A stretch of 64,000 bases of DNA, taken from assembly GCF_026683955.1 (NCBI RefSeq), contig NZ_CP113343.1:1240001-1304000 (forward strand), read 5' to 3'. Positions 56,805 to 64,000 of this stretch are shown piece by piece. Position 1 is the stretch's first letter. Each line of letters starts with the position of its first letter. This DNA comes from Arthrobacter sp. MMS18-M83 (GTDB taxonomy: Bacteria > Actinomycetota > Actinomycetes > Actinomycetales > Micrococcaceae). A model generated the notes under the pieces. That model was not told the origin of the DNA and made no database searches. It worked only from the letters and a program-made list of their open reading frames with translations. Made by a program: the position numbers and the translations under genes.

Positions 56805-57701
56805 TCAGCCCTTGACTGCTCCGGCGGTCATCCCGGCGACAATCCGCTTCTGGCAAATGAGCACCAGGACTACCAGCGGGATCGTGACGATGACTGAAGC
56901 GGCGCTGATTCGGCCAAGTGGAACGTCGAATTCGCTCATGCCGTTGAAGAAGGCGATCGCCACCGGTACCGGCCTGGCAGCCGGAGAGCTCGTCAGGGTC
57001 ACGGCGAGGAGGAACTCGTTCCAGACCGAGATGAACACCAGGATGGCGGTGGTCGCGAGGCCCGGGACGGCGAGCGGGAGAATGACCCTCCTAAACGCTT
57101 GGAACGGCGTGGCCCCATCCACGTAGGCGGATTCCTCGAGTTCCCGCGGGATGTCCCGGAAGAAGGAGGTCAGGGTGTAGATGGCCAGCGGCAGCGCAAA
57201 CGTGAGCTTGGGAATGATGAGGCCCAGAAGCGTGTCGTAAAGGCCGATCTCCCGCCAAATGGCGAACATCGGGGCGGCAATCGCAATGGCGGGAAACGTC
57301 GTGACCGAAAGGACCAAAGTCAGGATGAGGGCCTTGCGGCGCATCTTCAGGCGCGCAAGAGCGTAGGCGGCGAACGAGGCGAACACGAGCGCGACGACGG
57401 TGGTGACGACGGCGATAATCACGGAATTGCGCAGCGCCAGGAGGAAGTCGGCGTTACCGAACACCGAGAGGTAGTTGTCGATGGTCGGTTGACTCGGGAA
57501 AAGCTCGCCTTGACCCAGGCTCGCGCCCTTCTTCAGCGAGGTGCTGACAAGCCAGTAGAAAGGCACAAGGGAGAACCCCATGACGACGACGGCGAAAATC
57601 CACACGAGCGGGTGAAGTCGGGTCCTGCTGCGCCTAGGCCTTGTGGCACGGGTGGTCTCGAGCTGCTCGGCGGAGGGCCGTGAGGCGGTCAGAGTACTCA
57701 T
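56805..57701 (-). CDS. Carbohydrate ABC transporter permease (MalG-like)
   Basis: A 298-residue inner-membrane subunit of a CUT1 sugar importer with six predicted helices. The EAA loop that contacts the ATPase is ELEESAYVDGATPFQAFRRV. The N-terminus is cytoplasmic, basic and variable. ATG 57701 overlaps the stop of the other permease by ATGA. An in-frame extension upstream is only the shadow of that gene. No ATPase gene lies in the operon, so a shared MsmK/MsiK-type ATPase elsewhere must serve it. Confidence 0.94.
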   Translation of the reverse strand: MSTLTASRPSAEQLETTRATRPRRSRTRLHPLVWIFAVVVMGFSLVPFYWLVSTSLKKGASLGQGELFPSQPTIDNYLSVFGNADFLLALRNSVIIAVVTTVVALVFASFAAYALARLKMRRKALILTLVLSVTTFPAIAIAAPMFAIWREIGLYDTLLGLIIPKLTFALPLAIYTLTSFFRDIPRELEESAYVDGATPFQAFRRVILPLAVPGLATTAILVFISVWNEFLLAVTLTSSPAARPVPVAIAFFNGMSEFDVPLGRISAASVIVTIPLVVLVLICQKRIVAGMTAGAVKG

Positions 57702-58636
57702 GGGCGGTCCTCCCGCGCGATGTCGCGGATGTTTCCGCCTCCGAAGCGGATGTACACGGCAGAGACGATCATGACGGTCAGGAAGGTGAGGATGGAGAGC
57801 GCGGAGCCCTGTCCGACGAGCCGGTTCTCGTTCAGTTGGCTGTAGGCCAGCATTGACATGGACTGCGTGCCGTTGGCTCCATGGGTGAGGACGAACGGCA
57901 GGTCGAAGATCCTCAGCGCGTCCAGCGTCCGGAAGATCGCGGCGAGGACGATTGCGGGCCGGAGGAGCGGGAGCGTGATGTTGACGAACGTCTTCCATTT
58001 GCCGGCCCCGTCGAGTTCGGCGGCCTCGTAGGTCTCTTGGGAGATGGTCTGCAGTCCGGCGAGGATGATGAGGGCAGCGAACGGCGTCGTCTTCCACACG
58101 TCCGCCATCACGATCACGGCCATGGCGTAGCCCTGCTCCCCGAGCCAAACAACTCCGGCACCCGGAAGGTGGAGTGAAGCGAGGATCTGCGGCACGAATC
58201 CAGTGGTCGGATCGAACATGGTTTGCCACGTGATCGCGCTGACCACAGTGATGATCGCGTAGGGCAGGAGGACAACCGTGCGGAGCAGCGCTCGGCCTCG
58301 GAAGGCGAGGTTGAGCAGCAGCGCCATCCCCGTCCCGAGAACCATCTCGAGTGAGACAGAGCAGGCCGCGAAGAGGAAGGTCTGGCCGAATGCCTTCCAC
58401 CACTCCGGACCCGCGAGGGCGTCAACGTAGTTGCCGAGCCCCACGAACCGCGAAAGCCCGGCCTGGCGGACGCTGTATTGGTTGAAAGAGAGCCAGATGG
58501 CGAATCCGATCGGCACGGCCGCTACGAGCGCCATGAGGATAAGGGATGGCGCGGTCATGCCGGCGGCGAGGCGCCGCTCTGCACCGTCCCGTTTGCTGGG
58601 ATGTCGGCGGGCTGCAAGGGGTCGGATCGCCGTCAT
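57698..58636 (-). CDS. Sugar ABC transporter permease (MalF-like)
   Basis: A 312-residue membrane subunit with six helices starting at PSLILMALVAAVPIGFAIWL. The CUT1 EAA loop is TYEAAELDGAGKWKTFVNIT. It pairs with the following permease. The start ATG overlaps the last base of the solute-binding protein stop, so the transporter components are made in tandem. Confidence 0.94.
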   Translation of the reverse strand: MTAIRPLAARRHPSKRDGAERRLAAGMTAPSLILMALVAAVPIGFAIWLSFNQYSVRQAGLSRFVGLGNYVDALAGPEWWKAFGQTFLFAACSVSLEMVLGTGMALLLNLAFRGRALLRTVVLLPYAIITVVSAITWQTMFDPTTGFVPQILASLHLPGAGVVWLGEQGYAMAVIVMADVWKTTPFAALIILAGLQTISQETYEAAELDGAGKWKTFVNITLPLLRPAIVLAAIFRTLDALRIFDLPFVLTHGANGTQSMSMLAYSQLNENRLVGQGSALSILTFLTVMIVSAVYIRFGGGNIRDIAREDRP

Positions 58637-59976
58637 CAGAAGCTCGCCTGGGCGCTCTTGATCTGATCGGCCATCTTCTTCACGGCCTCGTCTGTGCCCG
58701 AGGTTCCCGAAAGCACGGAGTAGACGTTCTTGTAGATGGCTTCAGAGATCTGCGAATAGACAGGAGAGACAGGTCGAGGCTTGGCGCCCTTGACGGAGAG
58801 CAGGAGCTCCTTGGCGAAGGGCATCTTCGCCAGGACGTCCGCGTCCGAGTAGGCCGCCTCGTCCACGGGTGCCTGGGAGTAGTCCATCGCAACGTGCTTC
58901 TGCCATTCAGGAGTGGACTCGAAGTTCACGAAAGCCACGGCGGCACCCGGGTTCGACGAGAACGCCGAGATTGCCAGGTTCCACCCGCCGAGTACGCCGC
59001 TGCCCTTGGAAGTGCCGTCGAAGGCCGGCAAGGGAGCGACGCCGAACGTACCCTTCAGCCGTGTCGCGTTCAGTTGCCCGTAGACGTTCGGCCAGTTGCG
59101 TTCATAGCCGAACTTGCTGGACTCGTACGCCAGGCGCGACGCGTTCTCATCGTAGGTCAGCACAGCCCGGTCGGCAGAACCGTTCTTGATGCCCTTCGCC
59201 ATGAAGTCGAGCACCTTGCGGGTTTCAGGCGAATCGACCTTGACGTTCCCGTGATCGTCGATGACCTCACCTCCCGCGCTGTAGAGGAGCTCGAGGAAAT
59301 TCACGGTGAGGCCTTCATACTGCTTGCCCTGGTACACCAAGCCGTTACCCGGAGACTTTGCTGCTTCGGCGTACACCTGCTGCCAGGTCTCGGGCTTCGC
59401 CACCTTGTCCTTGGCATAGTAGATAAGACCGGCATTCGTGTAGAACGGAGTGGCCCAGGACTTGTCCTTGTATTGCGTGGTGGCGACCGTTGACGGGATG
59501 AGGGTCCCCTTGACGGCGTCGGTCACCTTGCTCATGTCCTGGAGCCAGCCCTGCGAAGCGAATTCGGGAGTCCACGTCACGTCCGTGAGATACAGATCGC
59601 ACTCGCTCGACTTCGCCTGGAGCCGCTGCACCGCCTGGGTTCGGCTCTCGTCCGTGGTGGCGCCCAGGACGGTGTACTTCGCGGTGATCCCGGGGTTTGC
59701 CTTCATGAATGCGTCGACGGTGCCTTTGTAGAGGCCCACGGAGTCCCTTCCGCCGCAGATCGAAAGGCTCCCTGAGGCGCCCTTTGCCGAAGCCGGATCC
59801 ACGACGTGGACCGCAGGGCCGGCCGACGGCGATGCGTTGCTTCCGCAGCCGCTTAGGGCGATGCTGATCGCGCCGGTGACCGAAAGGACGGCGGCCATCC
59901 TCCGGCGGCGGGACGAACGACGGCGGCCGCCGAGAGATCCGGCAAATGATGGGGTAGAAAAGGGGTTGATGTCCAC
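58636..59976 (-). CDS. Extracellular sugar-binding lipoprotein (ABC transporter)
   Basis: A 446-residue family 1 solute-binding protein. After a long basic leader (GGRRRSSRRRRMAAV) comes a signal peptide ending in the lipobox ISIALSGCGSNASP, so the mature protein is lipid-anchored at that cysteine. The ligand-binding lobes begin SLSICGGRDSVGLYKGTVD, and SWATPFYTNAGLIYYAKDK is typical of CUT1 binding proteins. GTG 59976 has AGGAG seven bases upstream. It is first in the sugar operon. Ligand unknown; ThuA/Gfo neighbours suggest a disaccharide or glycoside. Confidence 0.93.
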   Translation of the reverse strand: MDINPFSTPSFAGSLGGRRRSSRRRRMAAVLSVTGAISIALSGCGSNASPSAGPAVHVVDPASAKGASGSLSICGGRDSVGLYKGTVDAFMKANPGITAKYTVLGATTDESRTQAVQRLQAKSSECDLYLTDVTWTPEFASQGWLQDMSKVTDAVKGTLIPSTVATTQYKDKSWATPFYTNAGLIYYAKDKVAKPETWQQVYAEAAKSPGNGLVYQGKQYEGLTVNFLELLYSAGGEVIDDHGNVKVDSPETRKVLDFMAKGIKNGSADRAVLTYDENASRLAYESSKFGYERNWPNVYGQLNATRLKGTFGVAPLPAFDGTSKGSGVLGGWNLAISAFSSNPGAAVAFVNFESTPEWQKHVAMDYSQAPVDEAAYSDADVLAKMPFAKELLLSVKGAKPRPVSPVYSQISEAIYKNVYSVLSGTSGTDEAVKKMADQIKSAQASF

Positions 59977-60020
59977 AGATTGCTCCTTGGGGATCGAGTG
60001 CCTCAGGGTAGGTCCAGCTC

Positions 60021-60113
60021 TGGTGGATCGATTCGGCAACAGTGCCGAATCGATCCACCACAATTTCAAAAAACTAGCGCATCCAACCGGCTCCAACTTT
60101 GCCGGATCGATTC
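60021..60113. promoter_or_regulatory. Three LacI-type operator sites before the sugar operon
   Basis: 18-base perfect inverted arms (60021-60038 and 60043-60060) around ACAG each contain a near-palindrome GGATCGATTC / GAATCGATCC. A third copy, GGATCGATTC, lies at 60104-60113. A central CG in an ATCGAT core is typical for LacI-family operators. The sites lie 45-137 bp upstream of the binding-protein start and just downstream of the lacI-type gene, which would let its product repress the operon. Confidence 0.7.
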
Positions 60114-60165
60114 AGCACTCCGCCGATCGTGTCAGGTGACACGCATCACTGTCAAGCATTTTCTG

Positions 60166-61179
60166 TCAAGGAGCGCTGTGGCACCCGCACGATTCCCTGA
60201 CCACGAGTTCCGGGGCGAAGATGCGCTCGGAGATACCGGTGGAGGGCTCGGCGATTTCGTCGAGGAGCAACTCGGCGGCCGCGCGCCCGAGCCTCTCGGG
60301 TCGGGTCGCGACTGACGTCAGGGGAGGCTCCCAGAGCGCCGCTGCCCGAACATCGTCATAGCCGATCACCCGAACATCTGCAGCTCTCCCTGCGACGCGC
60401 AGGGCCCGGTAGACGCCAAAGGCAACCGCGTCGCTCTGGCATATGATCGCGTCCGGGAGTTGGCCTCGCGCTAGAAGCCGTTCCCCCGCCTGCAGGCCGC
60501 CGGCACCGTTCGACGGACTCTCGATGTCGATGAAACGGTCCGGTTCCACCCCGGCTTCCGCCAGCGCCGATCGCACGCCCTCAATCCGGTCCCGGCGCGA
60601 GAGATGACCAGCCAGCCCGCCGACGAACGCGAACGTCCGGCACCCATGGCCCAGAAGGTGTTCCGCCGCCAGGCGGCCCCCTAGGCGATCATCGGGTCCA
60701 ACATACGGAGCAGAAACGCCTTCCAAATACTTGGTCACGAAGACGTGCGGTATGCGGGAAGCCTCGAGTCCTTCGAGGAAGCTCCGCCCTGAGCCGGTGG
60801 CCGGCATGATGGCAAGCCCGGCGACCTGGTACTCACGAAGCTCCGCTACGAGTTCGTCCTGCCGCACGGGGTCGTCCGAGGACGCGACCACGAGCGAGCG
60901 GAACCCTGCCTCAGCCAGCGCTGATTCGAGTCCCACGAGGAGCTCGCCAAAAAAGGGGTTGGCGATGTCGGTGACAACGACTCCGACGGTTGTGGTCCGC
61001 CGGGTGCGAAGCGATGCGGCTCCACGGTTGTAGACGTACCCGAGCTCGCGTATTGCTTGGTGCACCCGGTCCCGGGTCTCGGAGGACACGCGCCCGGTGC
61101 CGGTCAGCACGTTCGAGGCGGTGGTCCTGGACACGCCGGCGTGGGCGGCGACGTTCTTCAGCGTGACAGCATGGCCCAT
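60166..61179 (-). CDS. LacI family transcriptional regulator
   Basis: A 337-residue repressor. The N-terminal HTH and hinge are VTLKNVAAHAGVSRTTASNV and LTGTGRVSSETRDRVHQAIR, ELGYVYNRGA. The periplasmic-binding-protein-like domain starts TVGVVVTDIANPFFGELLVG and ends VRVIGYDDVRAAALWEPPLT. ATG 61179 is the natural start; a much longer in-frame reading is a shadow of the divergent gene. It precedes the sugar operon in the same direction and presumably binds the ATCGAT sites between them, released by the imported sugar. Confidence 0.95.
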   Translation of the reverse strand: MGHAVTLKNVAAHAGVSRTTASNVLTGTGRVSSETRDRVHQAIRELGYVYNRGAASLRTRRTTTVGVVVTDIANPFFGELLVGLESALAEAGFRSLVVASSDDPVRQDELVAELREYQVAGLAIMPATGSGRSFLEGLEASRIPHVFVTKYLEGVSAPYVGPDDRLGGRLAAEHLLGHGCRTFAFVGGLAGHLSRRDRIEGVRSALAEAGVEPDRFIDIESPSNGAGGLQAGERLLARGQLPDAIICQSDAVAFGVYRALRVAGRAADVRVIGYDDVRAAALWEPPLTSVATRPERLGRAAAELLLDEIAEPSTGISERIFAPELVVRESCGCHSAP

Positions 61180-61290
61180 CCGCAAAACATAGCAGGAACT
61201 CGCCGAATTAACGGCGGCGCTTCCACTCGCCTCGGCGTCACCGGCCGCGACCTGCGAAATATCCTGGCCGGGGGCGGTGTTGGCGCAAAT

Positions 61291-61932
61291 ATGACAACAA
61301 TCGGAATCATCGGTGCAGGACACATTGGCAGCCAAGTCGCCCGCAAAGCGGTTGAGCTTGGGTATGACGTAGTGATCAGCAACTCGCGGGGGCCGGAGAC
61401 GCTCGCGGAACTGGTGGCAGAGCTGGGCACACATGCACGGGCCGCAACACCGGCCGAGGCAGCAGCGGCGGGCGATTTCGCCGTCGTCACCGTGCCTCTC
61501 AGGAGCTACCGGGACATTCCCGTGGAGCCCCTCGAGGGCAAGATTGTGATCGACACGAACAACTACTACTGGGAGCGGGACGGCCGCATCCCGGAGCTGG
61601 ACAAGGGAGAGACCACCACGTCCGGGCTGCTGCAAAAGCACCTGCCCACGTCCAAGGTGGCCAAGGGCTTCAACCACATCATGGCGAAGGAGATCACCTC
61701 CGACGGTAACCCGGCGGGCACCGAAAACCGGCGCGCGCTGGCCACCGCGAGCGACTACCCCGAGGCGGCCGAACTCGTGGCGAAGCTCTACGACGAGTTC
61801 GGCTTCGACACCGTGAATATCGGACCGCTGGATGAGAGCTGGCGCGCGGAGCGTGACCGCCCGGCCTACGTGATTCGGCAGAATGCGGCCGAGCTCAAGG
61901 ACAACCTGGCCAAGGCGGCACGCATCATCTGA
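61291..61932 (+). CDS. NADPH-dependent F420 reductase-like / NAD(P)-binding oxidoreductase
   Basis: A 213-residue Rossmann protein. The nucleotide loop is TTIGIIGAGHIGSQVARKAV, with basic residues after the second strand (ISNSRGPETLA), suggesting NADP(H). GKIVIDTNNYYWERDGRIPE and VAKGFNHIMAKEI are typical of the F420H2:NADP+ oxidoreductase-like (F420_oxidored) family. Whether it uses F420 or another cofactor is unclear. ATG start, divergent from the LacI gene across 111 bp, so it may share its regulation. A strong terminator follows. Confidence 0.88.
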   Translation: MTTIGIIGAGHIGSQVARKAVELGYDVVISNSRGPETLAELVAELGTHARAATPAEAAAAGDFAVVTVPLRSYRDIPVEPLEGKIVIDTNNYYWERDGRIPELDKGETTTSGLLQKHLPTSKVAKGFNHIMAKEITSDGNPAGTENRRALATASDYPEAAELVAKLYDEFGFDTVNIGPLDESWRAERDRPAYVIRQNAAELKDNLAKAARII

Positions 61933-61941
61933 CGCACCTCC

Positions 61942-61993
61942 AAACAACACAGCAGCCGCTTGCCTCCGAAGGCAAGCGGCTGCTGTTGTGTTT
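61942..61993. terminator. Bidirectional terminator between convergent genes
   Basis: 17-bp perfect arms (61949-61965 and 61970-61986) with a CCGA loop, A-rich before and TTGTGTTT after. It lies between two converging stops and can serve both. Confidence 0.9.
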
Positions 61994-62016
61994 CAGCTTC
62001 GAAGAGAGCGGATCCG

Positions 62017-62928
62017 TCAGGGTGCCGGAGCGGGATCGACGACGGCGAACCCAGCCAAAGCGGCAGCCTTGCGGACATACGCCAAGTTCGACGCCGTCCG
62101 TTCCTCCAAAGGAAGCTCTGTGGAAAAGTCCTCCAGAGTGACCCAGGAGTCGTAGCCAACCTCTGCGAGTGCCCGGAAGTAGCCGAGGACGCTTCCCTGC
62201 CCCTCCGCCAAGGGGGCCCATTCGTTGACCCACACAGCCGCGCCGGATTCGTCCTTCGAGTCGGTGCGGACCCAGCGTGCGTTCTTCACGTGGACATGCG
62301 CCAAGTACGGGCCAAGGAGCTGGAGTGCAGGCAGCGGCGATTCCCAGCCCTCGATCAGCAAGTTGCCAAGGTCATGGATAACCCCAACATGCTGGGGATC
62401 CAGCCCTTCCAGCAATCGCCTTGCCGACGAGGCCGAGGCCGTCACCGTTCCATGGTGCAGTTCCACGAGCGCCTTGACACCGTGGTGTGCAGCGCGGCCG
62501 GCAATCCACTCGTAGTGTTCCCGGGTAGCTTGGAAGAGCTCCGGGTAGGACAGGCCGGTGGGTTCCTGGCCACCCATGTTGGAGTTGCCAAGCGGCAACA
62601 CGTTCACGCGGACCTGCTTGGCACCCAAGGCCGCAGTGGCAGCGAGGACACGATCGACGTCGTCGTGGTTATCGCAGCGGGCGTAGCCGCCGAGACCCGA
62701 GAATTCGAGCCCCGACGCCGCGGTGAGCCGGGCAATCTCAGGGATCGAGTCCTCCAAACCCGTCATGGGCCAAGTGGCGCGGTTCCCGGCCCAGAAGCCC
62801 GGTTCCGCCGCCTCCGCCTGATCGGTGACCCGCCATTCGATGCCGTCCCATCCCTGGGCAGCAAGCTTTGTGGCGGCTTCTTCGGGCGACCATTCGGGCG
62901 TGGAGGCGGTGAAAACGGAAAACTTCAT
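62017..62928 (-). CDS. Sugar phosphate isomerase/epimerase (xylose isomerase-like TIM barrel)
   Basis: A 303-residue AP endonuclease 2 / xylose-isomerase-like barrel. FTASTPEWSPEEAATKLAAQ and GWDGIEWRVTDQ open the fold. The metal-site residues are in ALVELHHGTVTASASSARRL, HVGVIHDLGNLLIEG and LLGPYLAHVHVKNARWV, with a C-terminal glutamate strand (YDSWVTLEDFSTELPL). ATG overlaps the stop of the upstream dehydrogenase by ATGA. Such pairs act in inositol or keto-sugar catabolism; the substrate here is unknown. Confidence 0.9.
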   Translation of the reverse strand: MKFSVFTASTPEWSPEEAATKLAAQGWDGIEWRVTDQAEAAEPGFWAGNRATWPMTGLEDSIPEIARLTAASGLEFSGLGGYARCDNHDDVDRVLAATAALGAKQVRVNVLPLGNSNMGGQEPTGLSYPELFQATREHYEWIAGRAAHHGVKALVELHHGTVTASASSARRLLEGLDPQHVGVIHDLGNLLIEGWESPLPALQLLGPYLAHVHVKNARWVRTDSKDESGAAVWVNEWAPLAEGQGSVLGYFRALAEVGYDSWVTLEDFSTELPLEERTASNLAYVRKAAALAGFAVVDPAPAP

Positions 62929-64000
62929 GCCGAAACCCCCTGCCGCCGGTCGGCGCCGGCGTTGCCGGTGCTGACTTCCACGGTGTTGTACTTTCCAGCA
63001 AGGACATCGGCGATCAGCACGGGCTGGCCCAGGGTGGCCGAGACATACAGGGCACGCACAGTGGCAAGGGCGGTCACGGCGTCCTGCACGGTAACCCCGG
63101 CGGGGCGGCCTGCGCGGATCGCTGCAACGATGTCGCGGTACTGGCGGACATGTCCAGCCGGGTAGACGGTTGGGTCCAGCGCTTCCACTTTGTCGTCCGG
63201 GTATTTGGCGAGCTCGACGGCGGCCTGGTTCCCGCCGCCGAGGATGCCCATGGCATTGCTCTCCGCTGGATCAGCCGCGTCGGAAGCGTGGAAGTACGCG
63301 AGATCGTCGTTGTCGATCACCGCGGAACCCTTGCTTCCCATGACCTGCAGGCGAACCGTCAAGCCCGGGTACGCCGCCGTTGTGGCGTGGAGTACGGCAA
63401 GGGCGCCTGACTCAAACGTCAGGGTGGCCACAGCGGTGTCCTCCACCTCAACGCCTTCGTGCGCCAGCAGCGCAGTTTTGGCGCTGATCTCGACGGGCTG
63501 GCCGAGGAACCATAAAAGCAGATCCACGGTGTGGACGCCTTGGTTCATGATGGCGCCACCGCCGTCCATGGCCCAGGTTCCGCGCCAGGCGCCGGAATCG
63601 TAATAGCCCTGGCTCCGCCACCAGCTGACCGAAGCGACGGCGGAAGTCAGGGTACCGAAGCGTCCAGCACGGCGGGCCTCGTCCACCACCCGGCTGGCCG
63701 GATCGAAGCGGTGCTGGCTGATCACGGTGGCCACCAAGCCCTTGGCCTCGGCGGCCTTGGCCGCGACAAGGATCTCGTCCGCCCGGCTCAAGTCGACGTC
63801 GAGCGGTTTTTCGATCACGACGTGCTTGCCGGCGTCGAGCGCTTCCAGCGCTTGCTGGATGTGGAGCCCACTGGGCGTCGCGACGATGACCAAGTCCACC
63901 GGGGCAGCGGCGATCGCCTCGGCCAGGGTCAGGAAAACCGCCGGCTTCGGGGCACCATGGTCTTCGATCTTGGCGGCGAGCGCCTCGGAAGCCTCTGCAA
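62925..64000 (-). CDS. Gfo/Idh/MocA family oxidoreductase, partial (N-terminus outside window)
   Basis: The frame stays open to the window edge, so the start and the Rossmann glycine loop are missing. Visible parts are PVDLVIVATPSGLHIQQALE and KHVVIEKPLDVDLSRADEIL (EKP), then the C-terminal domain with AMDGGGAIMNQGVHTVDLLL (active-site Asp-like/His). About 358 residues are seen. It is coupled by ATGA to the isomerase and forms a second catabolic unit distinct from the ThuA operon. Confidence 0.93.
   Translation of the reverse strand, partial: AEASEALAAKIEDHGAPKPAVFLTLAEAIAAAPVDLVIVATPSGLHIQQALEALDAGKHVVIEKPLDVDLSRADEILVAAKAAEAKGLVATVISQHRFDPASRVVDEARRAGRFGTLTSAVASVSWWRSQGYYDSGAWRGTWAMDGGGAIMNQGVHTVDLLLWFLGQPVEISAKTALLAHEGVEVEDTAVATLTFESGALAVLHATTAAYPGLTVRLQVMGSKGSAVIDNDDLAYFHASDAADPAESNAMGILGGGNQAAVELAKYPDDKVEALDPTVYPAGHVRQYRDIVAAIRAGRPAGVTVQDAVTALATVRALYVSATLGQPVLIADVLAGKYNTVEVSTGNAGADRRQGVSA

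Noticed and set aside
60166..61950. Longer 594-residue reading of the LacI gene
   Set aside because: The first 257 residues are antisense to the divergent NADP-oxidoreductase gene and carry no homology; the HTH begins at ATG 61179.
53700..64000. Horizontally acquired genomic island
   Set aside because: No integrase, tRNA junction or composition shift is visible; codon use matches the rest of the window, so it looks like an ordinary catabolic region.

Overview
This window is ordinary chromosome of a high-GC actinobacterium. The family Micrococcaceae (Arthrobacter and relatives) fits best, judging from the overall set of genes and codon use; the genus is an inference. It holds a WhiB-family regulator, DUF3499, Trm112-like, DUF5719 and DUF3151 proteins, GTG starts, and many 4-bp stop/start overlaps. 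There are no tRNA, rRNA, CRISPR or prophage features. The only recognisable transposable element is one IS110-family insertion sequence near 46-48 kb.

Left part (0-31 kb). A DUF58/transglutaminase pair is followed by gabD, rsmI and a protein O-mannosyltransferase, then a TIGR01906 membrane protein with a broken frame. Next come SpoIIM-like and RDD membrane proteins, an L,D-transpeptidase, ahcY, Trm112 and DUF3499. A WhiB/GT2/DUF5719 operon follows, and the DUF5719 frame is also broken. After it are TIGR03089, GtrA, purK-purE, manA, a FemX-like ligase, a DUF559-type nuclease boxed by palindromes, glpX, DUF4245 and carbonic anhydrase. The block from ahcY to manA resembles the conserved actinobacterial whiB2-manA-sahH neighbourhood, but without the phosphomannomutase gene.

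Middle part (31-53.6 kb). fumC, a TetR/MFS efflux pair, a Nudix hydrolase, a prepilin peptidase and a GNAT gene set between 32-bp tandem repeats are followed by PhoH. Then comes a translationally coupled sigma factor / small membrane protein / uppS operon, purA, a secreted phospholipase C-like enzyme, a uracil-DNA-glycosylase-superfamily-like protein, the IS110 element, DUF3151-fba, a SpoU methyltransferase, a NagD-like HAD enzyme, a tyrosine phosphatase, a Tat-exported hydrolase and pyrE.

Right part (53.6-64 kb). This is a carbohydrate catabolic island: a solute-binding lipoprotein, two ABC permeases, two Gfo/Idh/MocA dehydrogenases and a ThuA protein in one coupled operon. Upstream lie a LacI-type regulator and three copies of a GRATCGATYC operator-like site. 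A second small operon (Gfo/Idh plus sugar-phosphate isomerase) runs off the right edge.

The most unusual signals are four. First, a family of intergenic palindromes, one of which the IS110 element has split, with short matches to target and ends inside the element's 3' non-coding region that suggest a bridge-type guide RNA. Second, a glycosyltransferase gene that seems to start at CTG inside the whiB stop codon. Third, two one-base frameshifts at G/C homopolymers. Fourth, mirrored 32-bp tandem repeats around a GNAT gene.
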